Assembly: GCA_045636065.1 (NCBI GenBank)
Contig: JAZTWW010000027.1
Span: 1 to 9,764 of the forward strand
Length of the DNA: 9,764 bases
Direction of reading: 5' to 3'
Source of the DNA: RGIG5050 sp045636065
GTDB lineage: Bacteria; Verrucomicrobiota; Kiritimatiellia; RFP12; UBA1067
The notes under the pieces are model-generated. The model searched no databases and was not told where the DNA came from. It worked only from the letters and a program-made list of their open reading frames with translations. A program made the position numbers and the translations under genes. Below, piece by piece: positions 6,742 through 9,764 of this stretch. Every line of letters starts with the position of its first letter. Within the stretch, counting starts at the first letter, position 1.

Positions 6742-7731
6742 TCAGGGAACCGGAATCGTTGAGAGAAGCCTGTCGATTATCGCATCGGATGTGATGTTCT
6801 CGGCCTCGGCCTCGTATGTGAGAAGGATGCGGTGCCTAAGAACGTCGCGCGCGACCTCCTTGACGTCCTGAGGGGTGGCGTAGGCGCGGCCATGGAGAAG
6901 CGCGTTCGCGCGGGCCGCCTTGTTGAGGGCGAGCGTGGCGCGGGGGGATGCGCCCGTCATGATGTAGGGCTTAAGATCCTCAAGGCCCTTCGTCTTCTCG
7001 CATTCGCGCGTCGCGAAGACGATGTCGAGGATGTAGTCGCCCACCTTCTCGTCGCAGTACACTTCATTCAGCGCGGCGCGAAGCTCGGCGACATCGGCGG
7101 CCGATGCTACGGCCTTCGCCTCGGGGGCGGCAGAGTTGTCGGCGAAACGCTGCATTATGCGGCGCTCGTCTGCGCGCGAGGGCGTCTCCACGAGGCACTT
7201 GAACATGAAACGGTCCACCTGAGCTTCGGGGAGCGGATACGTTCCCTCCTGCTCAAGAGGGTTCTGCGTCGCGAGGACGAGGAACGGCTCCGGGAGGGCG
7301 TACGTCGATTCGCCGATCGTAACCTGCCTCTCCTGCATCGCCTCCAGAAGAGCGCTCTGGACCTTGGCGGGAGCGCGGTTTATCTCGTCTGCGAGAAGCA
7401 GGTTCGCGAAGACTGGGCCTTTCTTGGGCGTGAACTCGCCCGTCTTGGGGGAATAGACGAGCGTACCCGTCACATCGGCGGGAAGAAGATCCGGCGTGAA
7501 CGAGATGCGGCTGAAGGCAAGGCCGAGCGCCTTCGCGAGCGTATTGACGCTCAACGTCTTGGCAAGGCCGGGGACGCCTTCAAGAAGTATATGTCCATCC
7601 GCCGCAAGAGCAAGTATAAGCCTGTCAACGAGCTTTTCCTGTCCGACTATAACCTTGGCGACCTCGTCCTTTATCCTCGAGACAAGTTCGCCCTGCCTCT
7701 TTACGCGGTCAGCCGCACTCTTGAGATCCAT
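6742..7731 (-). CDS. moxR: MoxR-family AAA+ ATPase
   Basis: This 329-residue AAA+ ATPase has all the expected motifs in order: Walker A GVPGLAKT at 52-59, Walker B LLLADEINR at 111-119, sensor 1 at N157 (ATQNPLEQEGTYPLPEAQ), a DRF arginine at R174, and sensor 2 GASPRA at 260-265. The C-terminal lid domain ends at IPVP. MoxR ATPases are thought to work as chaperones for metal or cofactor insertion or complex assembly with VWA proteins, which matches the DUF58 gene that follows 1 nt later. The frame is open far upstream to 8268, but the ATG at 7731 is the real start. It gives the normal family length, has AGGAG 8 nt upstream, lies just after a good promoter, and the upstream extension has no family resemblance and crosses an inverted-repeat element. 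This is the first gene of the operon. Confidence 0.95.
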   Translation of the reverse strand: MDLKSAADRVKRQGELVSRIKDEVAKVIVGQEKLVDRLILALAADGHILLEGVPGLAKTLSVNTLAKALGLAFSRISFTPDLLPADVTGTLVYSPKTGEFTPKKGPVFANLLLADEINRAPAKVQSALLEAMQERQVTIGESTYALPEPFLVLATQNPLEQEGTYPLPEAQVDRFMFKCLVETPSRADERRIMQRFADNSAAPEAKAVASAADVAELRAALNEVYCDEKVGDYILDIVFATRECEKTKGLEDLKPYIMTGASPRATLALNKAARANALLHGRAYATPQDVKEVARDVLRHRILLTYEAEAENITSDAIIDRLLSTIPVP

Positions 7732-7739
7732 TTTCCGTT

Positions 7740-7744
7740 CTCCT
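7740..7744 (-). promoter_or_regulatory. Ribosome-binding site of moxR
   Basis: AGGAG on the minus strand, 8 nt before the ATG at 7731. It fixes this start against the much longer open frame reaching 8268. Confidence 0.8.
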
Positions 7745-7768
7745 GATGTTGTTGAAATGCATTCGTAT

Positions 7769-7796
7769 AGTTTAGCGCATTCTACGGAAAAATCAA
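7769..7796 (-). promoter_or_regulatory. Sigma-70-type promoter of the six-gene operon
   Basis: On the minus strand a -35 box TTGATT (7791-7796) and a -10 box TAAACT (7769-7774) are separated by 16 nt. Each matches the consensus at four of six positions. The predicted start near 7762 gives a leader of about 30 nt containing the ribosome-binding site. It is the only good candidate between the rluD stop and moxR, and lies 24 bp from the edge of the 537-bp inverted-repeat element. Confidence 0.55.
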
Positions 7797-7820
7797 GAGG
7801 TAAATAAAGAAAATGTTCTC

Positions 7821-8357
7821 GCTCCGCAATGGGCGACGGCCCGCTTCCTATGCGTCGTATTATAGCCGCAGTTTGGGGAAGCACGCTGCGCAATGCGAGG
7901 TATGGTGGCGGATTGTGGTTGGGCGGTGTGGGTTGGATTGGCTTGCGCGATTGGAATTTGAGGCTTTCCGGCCTTTTGTCGACACGGCGAGCGCTCGGGC
8001 CCGTAAGTTTTATGTTTGAGAGAGTTTTTCGGGCCCTCGCGCGGCCTCTTGCGACTTTCGCTGCGCGAAAGCTCCTCGCTTCGCTCGTCGGGCAACCTGA
8101 TCGCCTTCGGCGACAGGCGCATCTGGCGGTCTTCGCCAAGAGAGTTGGTTCCAATTCGTATGTGCCGCACCGGCTCGGCGACACGTCACCGTGTCGAAAA
8201 GGCCTGCAAGCCTTATTGGACCTGTGTTCGACAGCAACTAATCTCAAGCCAGCCATTGCACCCATCAATCCGCATATGTGCCGCGGTTGCGTGAGTGCTT
8301 CCCCAAATTGCGCCTTGAATGCGACGAGTTACAAGCGGTTGCCGCCCATTGCGGAGC
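7821..8357. repeat. 537-bp non-coding element with ~168-bp inverted arms
   Basis: A perfect 15-bp terminal inverted repeat, GCTCCGCAATGGGCG (7821-7835), recurs inverted at 8343-8357. Further collinear inverted matches follow inward: TTTGGGGAAGCAC at 7872-7884 with 8295-8307; GCGGATTG at 7908-7915 with 8266-8273; and an AGGCTT-NNN-GGCCTTTT block followed by CGACACGG at 7961-7987 with 8189-8214. Distances from each end are almost equal (51 and 50, 87 and 84, 140 and 143), so both arms are one sequence in opposite orientation that has since diverged. The centre (7988-8188) is rich in small hairpins. Open frames cross it on both strands but show no protein-family features and no ribosome-binding sites, and no transposase is present. 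It fills the gap between the rluD stop and the moxR promoter. It may be a non-autonomous, MITE-like element or a source of a structured RNA. No clear target duplication flanks it. Confidence 0.8.
7988..8196. other. Hairpin-rich centre of the 537-bp element
   Basis: The central part contains a 10-bp palindrome CGAGCGCTCG (7988-7997), GGGCCCG (7997-8003) facing CGGGCCC (8030-8036), CTTTCGC/GCGAAAG with a 3-nt loop (8055-8071), TCGCC/GGCGA with a 3-nt loop (8101-8113), GGCG/CGCC (8125-8137) and CGACACG/CGTGTCG with a 4-nt loop (8179-8196). This density of small stems suggests a structured transcript or several protein-binding palindromes. No known RNA family is recognised. Confidence 0.5.
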
Positions 8358-8370
8358 AAGGATAAGGAAA

Positions 8371-9291
8371 TTATGATACGTTGGCTATAGGAAAAAATTG
8401 CTTGAAATCGGGGGGTGGGGGCGATTCAAGGGAGAGAGGGGTGCGAAGGACGGGATGCTTGAGCTCAAGCCGCCAGGCGTGAAGGAGCTGGCGCTTGGGT
8501 CTAGGCTCAAGCATCCTGTCGAGCCGCTCGAAGCCGTAGACTGCATCACCCGCGACAGGGTGGCCTATGCTCGCCATATGCACCCTTATCTGATGGGTCC
8601 TGCCCGTCTCGATCACGCATTCCACGAGCGAAAGGCTCCCGTTTGACGAAACGACCCTGTAGTTCGTGGCAGCCCTTTTGCCGTTTCTCTCGACGACGGC
8701 CATCTTCTTCCTGTCGTACGGAGACCTGCCTATGAGATTCTCGATCCTTCCGGACGCAGGCACGGGGCGTCCATGGACTATTGCAAGGTACGTCTTTTTT
8801 ATCGCCTCGTGGGACGAGAACTCCTTGACGAGCGTCTGCATCGCCCTTTCGCTTTTTGCGACCACCATGACGCCGCTCGTATCCGCGTCGAGCCGATGGA
8901 CGATGCCGGGCCTCGCGACGCCGCCTATGCCCTTCAAATCGGGGCAATGGCTTAAAAGCGCGTTTACGAGAGTCCCCGAATGGTGGCCGGGGGCGGGATG
9001 GACCACAAGCCCGGCCGGCTTATCGATGGCGATTATATCATCATCCTCATAAAGGATCGAAAGGGGGATATCCTCAGGTGCCGGCTCGGCCGGGACGGGA
9101 GGCGGAATTGTGACCTCCACCTCATCGCCTGGATTGAGCCTTTCAGTCGATTTCATGAGACTGCGGCCCGCAAGCGTGACGAAACCGGCCTTCATGAGAC
9201 CTTGCACGCGAGCGCGCGAAAAGCCTTCCAGAAGACCGGTAAGCCAGGTATCGATCCTATCGATCCCGCAATCTGGTACCGTAAATTTCAC
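8371..9291 (-). CDS. rluD: RluD-type 23S rRNA pseudouridine synthase
   Basis: This 306-residue enzyme is predicted to convert specific uridines of 23S rRNA to pseudouridine; RluD acts in helix 69. An S4 RNA-binding domain covers about residues 10-62 (RIDTWLTGLLEGFSRARVQGL in two pieces, ending NPGDEVEV). The RluA-type catalytic domain spans about 75-290. It holds IIAIDKPAGLVVHPAPGH at 86-103, the active-site motif HRLDADTSGVMVVAK at 132-146 with D135 as the catalytic aspartate, and TGRTHQIRVH at 229-238. The length is normal for the family. The start is a GTG at 9291: tandem in-frame stops (TAG TGA) lie directly before it, so no longer form is possible, and an AAGGGG ribosome-binding site sits 7 nt upstream. 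RluD cannot be told from close relatives such as RluC by eye with full certainty, though the S4 layout and motif wording favour RluD. It follows the rRNA terminator, so it is probably transcribed separately from the rRNA operon. Confidence 0.9.
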   Translation of the reverse strand: MKFTVPDCGIDRIDTWLTGLLEGFSRARVQGLMKAGFVTLAGRSLMKSTERLNPGDEVEVTIPPPVPAEPAPEDIPLSILYEDDDIIAIDKPAGLVVHPAPGHHSGTLVNALLSHCPDLKGIGGVARPGIVHRLDADTSGVMVVAKSERAMQTLVKEFSSHEAIKKTYLAIVHGRPVPASGRIENLIGRSPYDRKKMAVVERNGKRAATNYRVVSSNGSLSLVECVIETGRTHQIRVHMASIGHPVAGDAVYGFERLDRMLEPRPKRQLLHAWRLELKHPVLRTPLSLESPPPPDFKQFFPIANVS

Positions 9292-9305
9292 TCACTAACC
9301 CCTTG

Positions 9306-9361
9306 CCTATTCACTCCCCACCGCACAAAAAACCTATTCACCATTCACTATAACCCATTAC
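9306..9361. repeat. Short CATTCAC-like repeats in the rluD leader
   Basis: CCTATTCAC occurs at 9306-9314 and exactly again at 9333-9341. It is followed by the variant CCATTCAC (9341-9348) and by ACCCATTAC (9353-9361). These repeats lie between the rRNA terminator and the rluD start. They may be remnants of local duplication or a small set of operator-like sites. Confidence 0.45.
9347..9352 (-). promoter_or_regulatory. Possible -10 box for rluD
   Basis: TATAGT on the minus strand matches the -10 consensus at five of six positions and would start transcription near 9340, about 48 nt before the GTG. No convincing -35 box is seen, because that region is occupied by the T-run and stem of the rRNA terminator. 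Read-through past the terminator is an alternative source of rluD mRNA. Confidence 0.3.
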
Positions 9362-9364
9362 ATG

Positions 9365-9396
9365 AAAAAAAGGCGCCAGGGGGGACCTGGCGCCTT
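9365..9396 (-). terminator. Intrinsic terminator of the rRNA operon
   Basis: On the minus strand a perfect 11-bp stem, AAGGCGCCAGG with CCTGGCGCCTT, encloses a 5-nt loop and is followed by five more T residues. It begins 23 nt after the 3' end of the 5S gene. The strong GC stem with a T-run is a classic rho-independent terminator and ends the 23S-5S transcript. Confidence 0.92.
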
Positions 9397-9418
9397 GTGG
9401 GGTATGTAAAGGAAAAAA

Positions 9419-9536
9419 AGCCGGCGGCGCCCTACTCTCGCACGGGCGAGTCCCGCACTACCCTCGGCGAAGAGGCTCTTGACTTCCGTGTTCGGGATGG
9501 GAACGGGTATTGCCGCCTCTCTATGGCCACCGGCAG
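9419..9536 (-). rRNA. rrf: 5S ribosomal RNA
   Basis: The minus strand contains the conserved 5S landmarks, including CCATCCCGAACACGGAAGTCAAG-type sequence (about 9478-9500) and GCGAGAGTAGGG near the 3' end (about 9430-9441). The two ends pair as helix I: GCCGGTGGC at the 5' end with GCCGCCGGC at the 3' end, nine pairs with one G-U. The length of about 118 nt is normal. A run of seven T residues follows directly. Exact ends are estimated from helix I. Confidence 0.95.
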
Positions 9537-9628
9537 AAAACTGCCTGCATTGGAGCTGGAGGGAACCACAGCGCGCGGGAGGGCTACTAAAGCCCTGTTT
9601 CCGCACTCTGAATGAAGTTGAGGAAATA
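9537..9628 (-). other. 23S-5S internal transcribed spacer
   Basis: This spacer of about 92 nt lies between the 23S 3' end and the 5S 5' end. It contains a small hairpin, GGGCT/AGCCC around 9583-9596, which may help RNA processing. No tRNA cloverleaf was found. Confidence 0.6.
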
Positions 9629-9764
9629 TAAGCTAAGCCTCACGCAGGATTAGTGCGGGTCAGCTCAACGCATTGCTGCGCTTGCACCGCCCGTCTATCG
9701 AGGTCGTGGTCTACGACCCTGCTTGAGGGACTTGCGTCCGGGAGATCTTGTCTTGGGGGAGGCT
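9629..9764 (-). rRNA. rrl: 23S ribosomal RNA, 3' end (partial)
   Basis: Reading the minus strand from the right edge gives the conserved last part of 23S rRNA, including AATGCGTTGAGCTGACC (about 9659-9675), then ACTAATCCTGCGTGAGGCTTAGC up to the end near 9629. It corresponds to domain VI, and only about the last 136 nt are inside the window. The order 23S then 5S, followed by a terminator, is the standard end of a bacterial rRNA operon. The exact 3' end is estimated by comparison with the well-known Escherichia coli ending. Confidence 0.93.

Noticed and set aside
8189..8214. An intrinsic terminator for rluD on the minus strand
   Set aside because: A near-palindrome around AAGGC and GCCTT with four T residues exists, but the stem is short, the T-run is weak, it lies more than 150 bp after the stop, and the same block recurs as part of the element's inverted arms.
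6742..8268. A 508-residue minus-strand frame that extends MoxR upstream
   Set aside because: The extra 179 residues show no family features and cross the inverted-repeat element. The ATG at 7731 has a ribosome-binding site, a promoter and the normal family length.
7829..8365. A 178-residue plus-strand open frame spanning the 537-bp element
   Set aside because: It has no ribosome-binding site or recognised domain. Its two ends come from inverted copies of the same DNA, and the opposite strand is equally open, as expected in GC-rich non-coding DNA.
9358..9606. An 82-residue minus-strand open frame
   Set aside because: It lies over the 5S rRNA gene and the rRNA terminator.
9537..9628. A possible tRNA in the 23S-5S spacer
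   Set aside because: No cloverleaf with a TTC-type T-loop and anticodon stem can be formed; there is only one short hairpin.

Overview
The window is a GC-rich bacterial chromosome segment in which every supported gene lies on the minus strand. Reading in transcription order (high to low coordinates), it holds: the 3' end of a 23S rRNA gene, a complete 5S rRNA gene and a strong intrinsic terminator; a large-subunit pseudouridine synthase (rluD type); a 640-base non-coding gap filled by a large inverted-repeat element; a tightly packed six-gene operon; a second, unrelated inverted-repeat element; and the first 83 codons of a secreted or membrane-anchored protein that runs off the left edge.

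The six-gene operon (7731 to 658) starts at a recognisable sigma-70-type promoter. Its gene junctions range from a 4-nt overlap to an 18-nt gap. The order is MoxR-type AAA+ ATPase, DUF58/VWA protein, BatD/DUF4381-like membrane protein, MtaB-type tRNA methylthiotransferase, GspD/PilQ-type secretin, and a GspG-type pseudopilin with a large C-terminal domain. The first three resemble the start of a Bat (aerotolerance) operon. The last two are pieces of a type II secretion or type IV pilus-like machine, without the ATPase and platform genes. An RNA-modification gene sits between the two halves.

The least-explained material is in the gaps. Positions 454-637 form an imperfect inverted repeat whose two 55-nt arms match at 43 positions without gaps; each arm is built from four 9-nt units. 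Positions 7821-8357 form a 537-bp element with collinear inverted arms of about 168 bp, beginning with a perfect 15-bp terminal inverted repeat and enclosing a hairpin-rich centre. The two elements differ in sequence. Neither codes for a convincing protein, and both look like dispersed intergenic elements or structured RNA.

The organism cannot be named from the sequence alone. The GC content, the pseudopilin with a large non-standard C-terminal domain, the stand-alone secretin/pseudopilin pair and the MoxR-DUF58 cluster would suit an uncultured member of the PVC group (Verrucomicrobiota, Kiritimatiellota or Lentisphaerota). This is inference only. No tRNA, CRISPR array, transposase or phage gene was seen.
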